Assembly (NCBI RefSeq): GCF_029784155.1
Contig: NC_073693.1
Location: 330,774,592 to 330,838,591, forward strand
Origin: Uranotaenia lowii
Taxonomy: Eukaryota; Arthropoda; Insecta; Diptera; Culicidae
Direction: 5' to 3'
Length of the DNA: 64,000 bases
The stretch's first letter is position 1. The number at the start of each line of letters is the position of its first letter. The position numbers and the translations under genes are program-made. A model generated the notes under the pieces. It saw nothing but the letters and a program-made list of their open reading frames with translations. It ran no database searches and was not told the DNA's origin. Positions 44,201 to 54,585 of this stretch are shown in pieces.

Positions 44201-47200
44201 TCACCATTCAATCTCTCCAGGAATGTATTTGTCGATTAAGCTCTGGTAGTACGGCCACAGCGCCTCCAAGTCCGGTATCTTCGTACATTTGGTATACAAA
44301 TCGTAACGACTGCAACGAGAGCAAAAAAATATTAGTGATTTGTTTCCTTTTCCGCGAACTTCATATAATCAATACTAACTTAAAAAGCAAGACCCATCGT
44401 TTGGTTTCCTCGTCCTTGTCCGTGGTCAGATGAGCGTAGTCTCCACCCGAATGCCACGGGTAGAACGAATGGTACCGGATCATGTTCAGAGCCTGAGGCG
44501 GCAGCGTACTCTTGTTGTGCACCAACACCCGGTACAGGTATTCGTCGTGACCCCAGGACATTGTTAACCGTTCCAGACCGCAGTTGGGTTGGTACTTTCC
44601 GTATTTGGTGCTAGGTGTATGCAAAAAAAGAAAAGGTTATCACTTCGAGAAAAACATCTCTGAATGTTGACAAACTTACTTGTATTTGGAATTCTTGCCG
44701 TCGACATTGTCCACGAAACTTTCCTCCCGATAGACGATACTCTGACCCCAGTCGCACCCGACCGGGAAGGTATCTCCGACCACGGCCCACTGTGGCTCCC
44801 CGTAGAAGGCCATCACCTTGCCCAGATCATGGATAAGGCCGGTCAAGTGCAGCCAGTCCCACTCCGGGTATTCCTCCCGAGCTCGTTCGGCAGTCTGGAA
44901 CGCATGAATGATGTTGGGTAGGTCCAGATCCGGGTCGGATTCATCGACCAGATCATTGAGCTTCTCCAGTGCTTCCCGAATCGTTGCCCGGAAATGGTCG
45001 AATTTGAGCCAGTCTTCGTGGCGACCTTTGGGGGATTAAAAAGAAAATGATTAAAAAAATTTTTTAAATGTGATGCCACGGGAACCCACATCTTGGGTTC
45101 AAATCCCGCCGGGAGACAGATGGTTTTTTTACACGTATTCAAATGTCAATTTTCACCCTCTTATCACTTTTTTAATCTTAAAATAATATAGATGTACTTA
45201 GATGTTTTAATTTTAGACATATTTTTTTCTATTTATATGAGCTACCTACAACAGTCGTTGGATTGTTCTTCCTCAGAAAATTCATGTTTATATAGAAACA
45301 GATCGTAAAAGTTCACGTGTTCTATAACGTGTATATCGATTAACAACATTTTCATAATTGATGTGCGCTGACTAACAGGTTGTTTACAATCAGATCAACC
45401 TGCGATCTTGATACGTCGATTCCTCAAGGTTTGCGACGCATTTGCACACCATGGACAATATTGATAAGTAGGGGTTCAATTCTATCTCTGCATGGGTGTT
45501 TTTCCGCCCTTTATAATCTCCGGTTATCTTTCGATTAGCACGTTTTCTAATCAATCAACCGTTAATCAACGAGGGTCGATCTGGGCGTCATAAATCAAAC
45601 TTGCCACATTGTTGTTTGTAAACAAAATAATTAGATCGGATGAGTGCATTCTGGAACGGCTCCTCCTTTCCCTTTCTTCGGTTGATTTCTGATTAAAGGC
45701 AACTAATATGTCTGTTTTGATAAAATCCAGTTGCTGACCCCTGAAATTTGTAACAAACATGTTTTTTCAACATATTTCGTCAATCTATTGCATCCGATTT
45801 CTACAATTTTATTCATTTTAACTATCATGAATCTTATAACCATATTAAATATTCCCGAGATTCGGTAAAAACGCGTTCAAAATCTCGTTAAATTTGTTGT
45901 GATTTTTCCCCTATTTCTCATCCTGAACAATTTTTTTTATTAGGACAAACGCCGTCTATTTGAATCGGTTCAATTCCGTAAAGAAAAATGATATCGCCTT
46001 TATTGTTACCCAAGGATTGAAAAACTCATTCATACGAGCGACGGAACCTGCATCGCTCCGATTTTTGCTCATAAGAATGTCGTGGAACGCGAATGAGGTG
46101 TGAGCGAGAATCTCCTGTTCTCACGAATCAATCCCGACCAAAACGAAAACACGAACAAGGTTCCTGATTCCTTTTTATTTTGCTTCCCTCTTCGCACACA
46201 AAGTTGAGCATCAACCCGACGATTGCGTAGCAGCGAGCTGGTTCGTGAAAATTTTTACCAACCCGCTCATGAGCTGTGTTAGTAATGATATTATTTCTTC
46301 CCGTGGAAAAATCTTCGTCCCTTTGCGAAGCTTGAGCTTAAAAAAAAACACTAACAGCAACAATACTGACGCCAAGCCGTGTTGGCTTTCAACAGCGTTG
46401 GCCAACAGGAATTGAAAAAAAAAAAGAAGAACAGTGTGCATACGGTCGGTAGAGGCAATCCATGTTAGTGATGTTATTATTCTTTTCAGGCAAATATGCC
46501 GAGCCAAAAGAATACATTTCCTTCATGCTAGTGGTGTTATCATTGCTTCCTACGGAAGAATGTGCGTCACTTTTTGAAGCTACAAGCTTGAGGGAACATC
46601 AACAGCAACAGTGTACACTTGTGTAGGGCAAGCCAATCTTCAAACGATCGGTGCCCGGATGGTACGGTACGGAGCCGAAAGATTCCTTTTTCTTTTGAAC
46701 TGACGTACTTACTCCTCTAAACAAACAGCAAGCTTGGAATCTAAATTTTCACGAAGCAAATACGAGTCTCTCGTGATCCCGTTGCTCAGACTCGCTCATG
46801 AATATTTTGTAAAACGAGCAACAAAGAAACTACCATCGTAGAATCGTTTGTGTTGCTATTCGTGATTGTATTGAGCACAAACAAATAGCGAACCGGCGGC
46901 GAAGCATTCTCATGTGCGTTTTGATGAGTGAGCGATTTTTATAGTCCTTGTTGTTACCAGATAAGGTTGTAAGATATTTCCGAAATTCGGTGAATAATAA
47001 ACTCGAATATCGTACTACCGTACACTCCAATTGATGTACAATTTGGCAGTCTTTGAGCCCCGAGTTGTCGTAAAAAAAAAACTTCCGCCGTGACGTCGTG
47101 ATCCTGTTTGACTTAGGTTCCGTCGTCCATTAAGATGCACCTGTTGCCGTTGCCCAGAATCCGTTCGTAAAGTTTATGTGTCCTTGTTTTTGCTCGAGAT

Positions 47201-50200
47201 TGTTGCTCTACTGATTTCTTAGTTACCTTCCGCTTCTTGTACGTCTTCAAGGAGTTCAAGGCCAGGATTCTCTGAATCATTCCAATGCTGGTTTTGAACT
47301 TTTTAGCCATATCACGCGTTGATACCGATCGGTTACGTTTGATATGAGTGACTAGTTTAGCATCCAGCTGGGTCTGTTTGGACCCAGGTTTTCTTCCGGA
47401 TCTAGGCAGATCCTTCAAGGACGACTCGTTGCCATATTTGTCGATGATATTTTTCACGCTTTTGTGGTGTACTTGGAACCGTTTTGCGATTTGGTTGTAG
47501 GCAACACCCTTTTCCGTGCACCAAGTGTGCAGAATTTTCTTTCTAGTTTCAAGATCAATACGAACCATAGCGAAAAAATAATCCGAATAAATTGATTGCA
47601 CAACACTTTTTAAGCATGTAAACAAACTTTTGCTTGTATGCACACAGAAAAAAAATTCACCCATTTTGAGTAAACTAGTTTTAACAGTTGCTAATGACTT
47701 TTCGATACCAGGGGGGTGACAATCTGGTTCTTCTTGCGAACAAGAATCTTTTTCTTTTTTTCTATCCATCGGGAGAAACGTTTATGGTGTTTTCCTCTCA
47801 AAGCAGTACAGAGTTGAAAAAGTCAAAATTTCAACCAATGAGGAACCAGAATGATTGTTGTGTTAGAGTGCAATCATTCATAATTCTCTAGGAATTGACA
47901 TCTAGTCCGGTTCCTTGACAGCAAAATGTCAGGTTTGTTATGGGCCCACAAAATCGTGGGCCCGTAATTTTGATGGTTGTCAAAATCAATGACAAAGGAT
48001 AGGGATGTCACTCCCCTGTTCGATACAGTTCAAGCTGAAGTTAGAAGCTACATGTTGCGCACAAGGATATATTTTTTTGTTTTTTTTTTTTAGATTGTGA
48101 CCACAAAAATGTAGAAAAGTGGTGTAAAAACAATACTTTTCAACAAATGAACCGCTAAAAGTGTTTCACTTAAGGTTGAAAACTTTTGAAAGTAGATTGG
48201 AAAGTAGACAGGATTTGACACATTTTTGCAACTTTAGATTCCAAAATATAATTTTCAGAATGTTTGAACATATTTCGAAGGTTGCTGTTTTTTTTTTTTA
48301 CTTTTTGTCAATTTACTATTTCTCAGATTTCCTACACGGTAACAAAAGTTACTCTAATCTGTATAAAAATCCATACAGTTTCAAGAAAAGTGTCTCCACT
48401 TAGTTTTAAGTTTGGGCTCTTTACGCAGAGCGTGAGCAAAAAGCTTTTATACATTTTAAAGCTTTCAGCCAGTTGCTCAATTCTGTATATTTTGAAGGGA
48501 TGCCAGACTTTAAACAATTAAGTTTCCTCTAAAATAAAAAATTTCAGCAAAAAATAATCTTCGAAGTAATTTAGTCGTTCTAATTCTTTATTTATAAACA
48601 CATTTTAAAAATATATGAGATTACACTGCAAAAAAACATTAAAATTATAAAACATGAAACTATAAATTAAAATGGCACTTGAGCGGTGATTGATGGATCG
48701 TCATTATTTATCCAGTTTTGTCGTAATCTGTTCTCCAGCAATGGGTTTCTGGGTCTACCGGAAGACTCACACGAAACGGTGAACGTAATATCTGAAAAAA
48801 ATAATCTTATTTATTAAAGCTGAAATTATCATGAAGGTGAAAAACAAGATTCGATTAGCCGCTTGATTCTTAAATTTTAATTTAACAAGCATAACATAAC
48901 TTTTAAATGTTAATAAATATAGTTAAGTAAAGTGTAAGCACAGACTAATAGTGTAAGCTTGCAACTGAATATCGTTGAAATAAAAAAATAATCGATCTAA
49001 ATAATGTTTTAAAAACTGAATTCGATTCAGATATCAGTTAGTTGAAGTATTGATTTGAAATTCAGTTTCAATTGCCGTTTCAAAGTTGTTGTTTAATTTT
49101 CTTCAGCGGGTCCTCTTTTTTTGTGATGGTCACTTTCCTAAATGGGTTCACTTGCTTTTTTCATTTATTGGCAGCTTTTCGTCGTAGGCTACAAAGAAAA
49201 AGATAAATATTACCATTGGAAGAAGGAATCCATTCCATTTTGCTCGTTTTGATTTTTGACGTTTTCATTAAATAATGAATTTTCGCTAACTCTTATCCAG
49301 CCGCTGTGCATATTAGGTTCTTACTTTTTGGATCCGCTAGCGTTGGATTTCGGTTGTTGTCTATAAACGGCCGTATCATGCTTCTTCACGTTACGCCGCG
49401 CCGTTGATATGCAATTCTGTCTGTCAAGATAATAGAACAAAGAAGAAAAAGAAATTTTAAAACTGTTCAGCTTCGGAAATGCATCGAAAAATGTTCAGAA
49501 TTTTGAAAATTTACTTACTTAATCGGAACTCAAAATTACAGCATTCAGCATACGACCAACCAGTTCATGCTTAAATAAATGACTATCAACAAACTATTTA
49601 GCACGCAAATTTCTTTTAATTTTAACATTCTACTTCGGTAGTAACTTTTGCCACCATCGGAAAGCTTTTGCAATTTGCTCTTGGCATCCCTTTTTAACAA
49701 AATTCCAAAAACAACAACTTTTTATACAGAATTGTCTAAACGCTGTTAATTATTTAGCTATTTTTGTATTTTGGTTACCCAAATTTAAATTCGGAATATA
49801 CATTTTTTTAGTATCAGACGATTAGTTAAAACGAATGCGTAATCAATACACATTTTATGAGTAGCTTAGTTTTTCCGTGTAACACCTAAATTCAAATTTG
49901 CACTGGGATGCACTGAACTTTGCCCTTAATTTATAGTTCAAAATTGGCATTTGAAATCTACTTACAGTTAAAAACGATAAATTAAATTTAAAAAAAGATC
50001 ACAAGTTTGGAATAAAAATATAATAATTTCAAAATCTATTAAATATATATTTTTTAAAAACCTAGATATAATTTTTATCAACTTTAGAACGAAAACTTTT
50101 GAAATTTAACCCATAACTCAGATCATATTTGAAAATATGTTGATCCCTGCATCGAATTGATTTCTAACCAAAATGCTGAGCAGTAAAACTTGAAATAACT

Positions 50201-50859
50201 AAAATAAGACATCGGAACAGTTTGAAGACGAAATAAATAGATTCAATGCAAAGAATTATATGTTTTTTTTTTTTAAATTATATTCCGATTGAGCTCTTAA
50301 GAGTCACATTTTCAATCTAAAAAAAATCAAATTACAGAATCGTCTTACCTTTAACGAAATCCACCGTCTGGTGAGTATGCATCAGTTTGTAGGTTCGCCG
50401 AACACGTTCCTTTAACGGGTCATTCTCGTCGATACTGTAATCTCGGAACTGAGACACCTCTTTGTCGGCGAACTTTTTCTCCGGCCTTAGTAACTCCGAA
50501 ACATCCAACAGATTGGGGTGCTTTTAAGAAATTAGAAAAAATAAGAAAATTTTGAGAAAAAATGCCCTCGTTGTCACGATTCTTTTTTTTAAATTTTGTG
50601 ATTCAAACTTTTTAAGATATTTTTTTTTAATTTAAAATATATGAAAAACTTTTTTTCAAAACACTCTTTTAGAGATCGACCTTTCTACTGTTTTTTCCAA
50701 AATCGTTTCCAATTTATTTCTGCTTGTCGTCGATGATCTTAAGTTTTTCTTTCATTTCAGGTTTTTCTATGAGTCACATTTCCGTTAACTGTTTCAAAAT
50801 CACACATCAAGAAATGTGCTCAATCTCACAAAACTGACCTCTTCCACAATAATACGCAT
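44201..50859 (-). CDS. Miox: Inositol oxygenase, MIOX (five exons, 292 aa)
   Basis: Exons: 50,839-50,859 (MRIIVEE); 50,349-50,520; 44,680-45,025; 44,380-44,610; 44,201-44,309. Total 879 nt with matching phases. Cytosolic non-heme di-iron enzyme that cleaves myo-inositol with O2 to D-glucuronate, the first step of inositol breakdown. All iron ligands are present: H105 (IIHAFQTAE), H130 and D131 (GLIHDLGK), H201 (MSWGHDEYL), H227 (RYHSFYPWH) and D260 (RYDLYTKC), each seven residues later than in the human enzyme. Other family blocks include GEPQWAVVGDTFPVGC and a C-terminus IDKYIPGEIEW. Length agrees with the ~285-aa family. Exon 1 is only seven codons and its donor (GAG|GTCAGT) is the weakest link. 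Intron 2 spans 5.3 kb and carries transposon debris and two exon-like ORFs. Confidence 0.93.
45060..45125 (+). repeat. tRNA-derived fragment in MIOX intron 2
   Basis: TCTTGGGTTCAAATCCCGCC has a perfect B box and T-arm-like inverted repeat, preceded by GGGAACCCACA. Only the 3' half of a tRNA-like unit is present. It begins about 35 bp from the exon 3 border. Confidence 0.45.
45127..47110. other. MIOX intron 2, left part: AT-rich DNA with a repeated block
   Basis: No exon recognised. Two diverged copies of a ~110-bp block occur at about 46,270-46,380 and 46,525-46,620: TTAGTAATGATATTATTTC / CTAGTGGTGTTATCATTGC, then GAAGCTTGAG / AAGCTTGAGG, then CAACAGCAAC. These look like remnants of a duplicated, non-coding element. 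Confidence 0.35.
47113..47568 (-). pseudogene. Truncated Tc1-like transposase in MIOX intron 2
   Basis: A 151-codon frame from ATG 47,566-47,568 has the Tc1-type paired helix-turn-helix DNA-binding region: ETRKKILHTWCTEKGVAYNQIAKRFQVHHKSV, GRKPGSK, VSTRDMAKKFKTSIGMIQRIL. It reaches the first catalytic aspartate context (RCILMDDGT) and stops. The remaining two thirds, with the second and third acidic residues, are missing or scrambled beyond 47,113, so it cannot be active. The frame is open upstream to 47,769 but that part lacks family similarity. Antisense-free: it lies on the same strand as MIOX. Confidence 0.75.
47941..47966. repeat. Short palindrome
   Basis: TGGGCCCACAAAATCGTGGGCCCG forms a GGGCCCAC stem with a small loop. 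It lies between two repeat blocks in MIOX intron 2. Function unknown; it may mark the edge of an inserted element. Confidence 0.5.
48020..48260 (+). repeat. Dispersed repeat, copy related to 2,690-2,900
   Basis: Shares TTGCGCACAAGGATAT / TTGCACATAAGTATTG, GTGACCACAAAAATGTAGAA / ATGACCACAAAAAATGTAAA, CAACAAATGAACC and GATTGGAAAGTAGAC with the block near the window start. Spacing is preserved, so this is one family. Confidence 0.5.
48669..48794 (-). other. Exon-like ORF in MIOX intron 2 (candidate terminal exon 1)
   Basis: On the minus strand a TTTATTTTTTTCAG acceptor is followed by two candidate frames. One reads ILRSPFRVSLPVDPETHCWRTDYDKTG before a stop; the other continues to a stop at 48,669. 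Neither is known MIOX sequence. It could be an alternative last exon or a small separate gene. Weak evidence. Confidence 0.2.
49323..49422 (-). other. Exon-like ORF in MIOX intron 2 (candidate terminal exon 2)
   Basis: A minus-strand acceptor (ATTATCTTGACAG) opens a frame encoding NCISTARRNVKKHDTAVYRQQPKSNASGSKK in two parts before TAA. It is basic and protein-like, about 1 kb downstream of MIOX exon 2. It is not part of the catalytic core of MIOX. Possible alternative C-terminus or unrelated short gene. Confidence 0.2.
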
Positions 50860-52679
50860 GGTGCAGTTCGTTCAATCAACGTGACAATCAATGGTACCAC
50901 TTTTTAAGGAAAACTTTTTACACGAAACTTGTTAACAAAACGATCCTTCCACTTGTTGGTTGTGTATTGTTTCAATCCACCCCTAGAACTGAGCGAACGA
51001 ACCGAGCCTCATCCCGATTTTAATGAAAATGTTATCTCTAAAAAACAACGGTTTGGTTTGAATATGGAAAATCGAGGAGCGATGAAATGCAACAGGTTCT
51101 GTCTGTATGTTGTTAGTTGTAGGTAATTCTCTCAATTGGAATATGTTTGGTACTGCCGCGTGTTTCGTTTATGATTTATTTGATATTTATAGTTATTGAA
51201 ATGTTTTGCTCGATCAGTTCGTCATCATCTTAATGGTGATGAAAATTGATAACGGTTCAGATGATCATGCATGGGCTATAAAAAGATGACGACGGCTTTG
51301 GTTCGAAATCAAGGTCAGGAGCCTTCAAGAAACTGATTTTATCAGCCGGTTAAAAACCGTTTAAAAAAATTGGATATTTGAAATTATCCACATCGTTACC
51401 TGTCATGAGAATATGACCTACATTTTTTCGGAATACGGCACAAGAAATACGGTTAATAGTGTGTCGAATTTCAGCCAAAGGTTATTGTCAAAATTCTTGC
51501 TTTAGCGTCAAGAAAATTTGAGATTAGTACATGTCAGCTTATCATATGCCCACTCAATAAAGTTAATTGATACGAGCTAAAATGAGCCATTAAGATTAAA
51601 GTGCCTGTTCGGTCCATAAAATTCTCTCTGAGAACAAGGTTAATGAGCAATTACACTTAACTATACGAATAATAACGAGATGATCCCGGCAGAAAACCAA
51701 AATTTAATCAGTTAATATTGCTCATTGTTTGAGTTGTAAGCTACTAACATGCTTTAATGGATCATTATTAACACCCAGAAAGCTACCAAAAAAAAAAATC
51801 TTTGACCGGTTCTGTTACGGGTCAGGACTTTTTCACTGATATGTTTTGTATTCAACGTGATCGCTTTACTTAGAGTGGAGATACGTTAACCAACATTGAT
51901 CATTTTTGTATGGAAAAGATTCGATTGGGCCTTTAATAATTCGACAAAATTTGCAAAAAATTTGTATTTTTAAGTTGGGCTTAAATAGAATCAAAATTTT
52001 AAATATACTCCAAAAACAAAAATATTTTACGAGTCTCAATGTTGAAAGTTTCAAATCTTTTTGTCAAAAGTGTGCACAAATCTTAAAAATTTGTTTGTGA
52101 CTTCATACATAACATACATAAATTTGTTATTTTAGTATTTCTTAAAGTGTTATAAAGTTAGCTCTCTACCACCCTTGTCAAATAGTGAAAATAGTGAAGA
52201 AAAATATAACTTTTTTTTTTATTTTATTAAAAACGGACAATCTTACAAAGTGAAAAGGTTTAACATGCTTACTCATCCTTTGCGATAGAATGTGATAGAA
52301 TCTCGTTTAATATATTTCCCAATATGCTTCTATTACTGATGCTCCGTGATTTATGAACCCGGGATTTATTAATGGGTCTACGATAAGGCATGACCTAAAG
52401 CAGAGGAATAGCAAGGCCCGAAAAAAGAAAAACTGATAATAAACAGCAAAAAATGGAATCCGTAACTGATAGTTAAAACATGCTCTGATGCTGGACTGAA
52501 AAATCAGCTCATTTAGGAAGACACTTTACAGTGATTAAGGACTTTCATCTAAAAATATGATTGTAGCAGTAGTATTTTTTTTTCTTCTAGAGATTCGAGA
52601 ATGTCTTCCGCATTAATCCAGATTTGAGGAGAAGCATATGGGATCAAACTTGTCGATTGAAAAATGGACGTTTGTGCCA
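50860..52679. other. MIOX 5' flank and AT-rich intergenic DNA
   Basis: The first few hundred bases upstream of the MIOX ATG must include its promoter and leader; no core element can be assigned with confidence. The rest holds no recognised gene. Confidence 0.4.
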
Positions 52680-52919
52680 CACAGTAAACTAAAATTACCG
52701 AGTTCAGTAATTTTTTTTACCGAAATCCTAACATGTGTAAATCGTTAAACTGTTCGGTAATTTTTTCGGTAAAAAATAAACGAACATCGGTAAATGAAGA
52801 ATCGATTTACCGATGTTCGTTTATTTTTTACCGAAAAAAATACCGAACAGTTTAACGATTTACACATGTTAGGATTTCGGTAAAAAAATTACCGAACTCG
52901 GTAATTTTCGTTTACTGTG
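52680..52919. mobile_element. Foldback MITE, two ~116-bp arms
   Basis: The left arm (52,680-52,795) and right arm (52,805-52,919) are near-perfect inverted copies around a 9-nt spacer. Ends are CACAGTAAAC...GTTTACTGTG, and both arms carry repeated TTACCGA/TCGGTAA motifs. There is no ORF. The transcript or single strand would fold into one long hairpin. A target duplication was not evident. Confidence 0.8.
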
Positions 52920-53336
52920 GAGATGAAAATAAGAACTGTGTTATTCTCCGCTAGTTTAGTTGTCAAGTTGGTCATACGACATTTACAAAACTAACCTGTC
53001 GTGTTCTGCGCTTTATTGCAGCTCGAACATCTTATCCGAATTTCGAATAACGCGTATAATTAAAACAAATTAAAACGCAAACGTCTATCGCAAGCATTGC
53101 AACTAGAATGACCAGACCGGTTAAGCACGGCTTTAGATCAGCCCTAGATCGTCTCTCTCTTTCACTTACATATTTCTCTTTTATTCCAACATGTTGTTAA
53201 GCAAAAGCTCTTTCTCAAAGCTTCCAACAGAGTAACTGAAATCTCTGTCGGAACACTGATACAAATCGATTGATATTTATCATGAAACTGTTCAGGATTC
53301 AATCATTAAACGGAATATTTATTTAATATGTTTTCC

Positions 53337-53456
53337 TCATTCACTACATAACCCATATTTTAACTTTTGACCTTTCTTTTGAAAAATCATTTATAGCTAT
53401 AAATGATTTTTCAAAAGAAAGGTCAAAAGTTAAAATATGGGTTATGTAGTGAATGA
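53337..53456. repeat. Perfect 120-bp palindrome without spacer
   Basis: Arms of 60 bp meet at the centre between 53,396 and 53,397 (TTATAG|CTATAA) with no mismatch that I can find. Arm sequence is ordinary unique AT-rich DNA (TCATTCACTACATAACCC... to ...TTATAG). Mismatches start immediately outside. It may be a true cruciform-forming palindrome or a foldback assembly error. Confidence 0.85.
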
Positions 53457-53469
53457 ATAGACTTGCACC

Positions 53470-53880
53470 GTGAAAAAACCATGAAGTTCATGTTCACATT
53501 ACCATCAATTGTATGGTTGGCACAATCATTTCTATGGTCCACGATATCGTGAATGCACATTGGAATTCATAGTTTACGACCATACATTTCATCGTTTTGA
53601 CGAAAATAACCATGAAAAAGGGGTATTGTTATGCAGCGTGACCATGAAAAAAATGACTATTCCCCATACATTGGAAAGCTCAAAAATATAAAGTTCATGG
53701 TTATAACAGCTTCCAGTTTTTCACAATAAAACCATGAATATACTTTTATTTTCATTGTTCAGTTTTTCATAGAATCTTCGATGTTTTATGGAAGATAAAA
53801 ATCAATGTTAGAAATATTGTGATATTTAAATAAAATTTTTATATTTTTCTGTCATGTTCGCAATGTTTATTTAAAAAAAT
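53470..53880. other. AT-rich stretch with CCATGA motifs
   Basis: Repeated AACCATGAA / TTCATGGT motifs lie in both orientations between GTGAAAAAACCATGAAG and CCAGTTTTTCACAATAAAACC. This suggests a decayed MITE, but termini were not resolved. No gene seen. Confidence 0.3.
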
Positions 53881-53885
53881 GTAGG

Positions 53886-54540
53886 TGTTAGTAGAACTGG
53901 CAACCTTGGTACGGGATCGGACAAACGTCAACGCGTTGGCGCCGAAAAAGAATTGTCATTGTTAGAAAATTGATCAAAACTGCGACACGTTTTTTCTTGA
54001 CCTGGCAGTTAGTTAGTTTGTAGTGAATTGTTTTTAGCGAAAACAGTATGTATTTGATCATTAGTTATTTGATCATCTTTTAATGTATTTTTTATAGTAG
54101 GTGGAAGCTATTTGGCCAGTTGCGCGTGATTTTTGTGCTCGCGGTTTAGTGAGTCGGAAGAGGTTAGGTGATAGAAATTCCTTACTGCGCAATTTGCCAC
54201 TAAAATATTGTATTTCCTTTGATAGTTTGAGTGACCGTTCGGTTGTTCCGGTTAGGTGTACCGGGTTGAGCTCAATTAGAGCGGTAGGAAAGAAAAAGCG
54301 TAAGTACGCAAGTGTACTTTTTATTTACCCGAAGATAAATATGATTTTCGTCCATTAGCTTCAAATAGCCGGTGATATCCGACGGTTTAGGGTTGCCAGA
54401 GCTAGAGCTTAGGGTAAACGGCGAAACTTATTTGTAAGTTAATAAGAGATTGTTTACATTATCATCATTTAATAATAAATGTATTTACAGTCGAGTTCGT
54501 TCGCATACAACGTACTACGGAACAGTTTTTATTTCCCACA
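53886..54540 (+). repeat. 5' LTR of the BEL/Pao element
   Basis: TG...CA borders, 655 bp, matching 60,683-61,337 throughout by eye. AATAAA lies near the 3' side (within TAATAATAAATG), a plausible polyadenylation signal of the element. The leader after it (54,541-54,585) should contain the primer binding site; the cognate tRNA was not identified. Confidence 0.95.
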
Positions 54541-54585
54541 AATCTCGAAAATAAAGCTGCAACGAGCAACCTAAACCTGGAACCG

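Noticed and set aside
47569..47769. N-terminal extension of the Tc1-like ORF
   Set aside because: Open by chance; transposase similarity begins at the ATG at 47,566-47,568.
54101..54358. 85-codon ORF present in both LTRs (also 60,898-61,155)
   Set aside because: Identical because the LTRs are identical; starts at a non-ATG codon region and has no motif.
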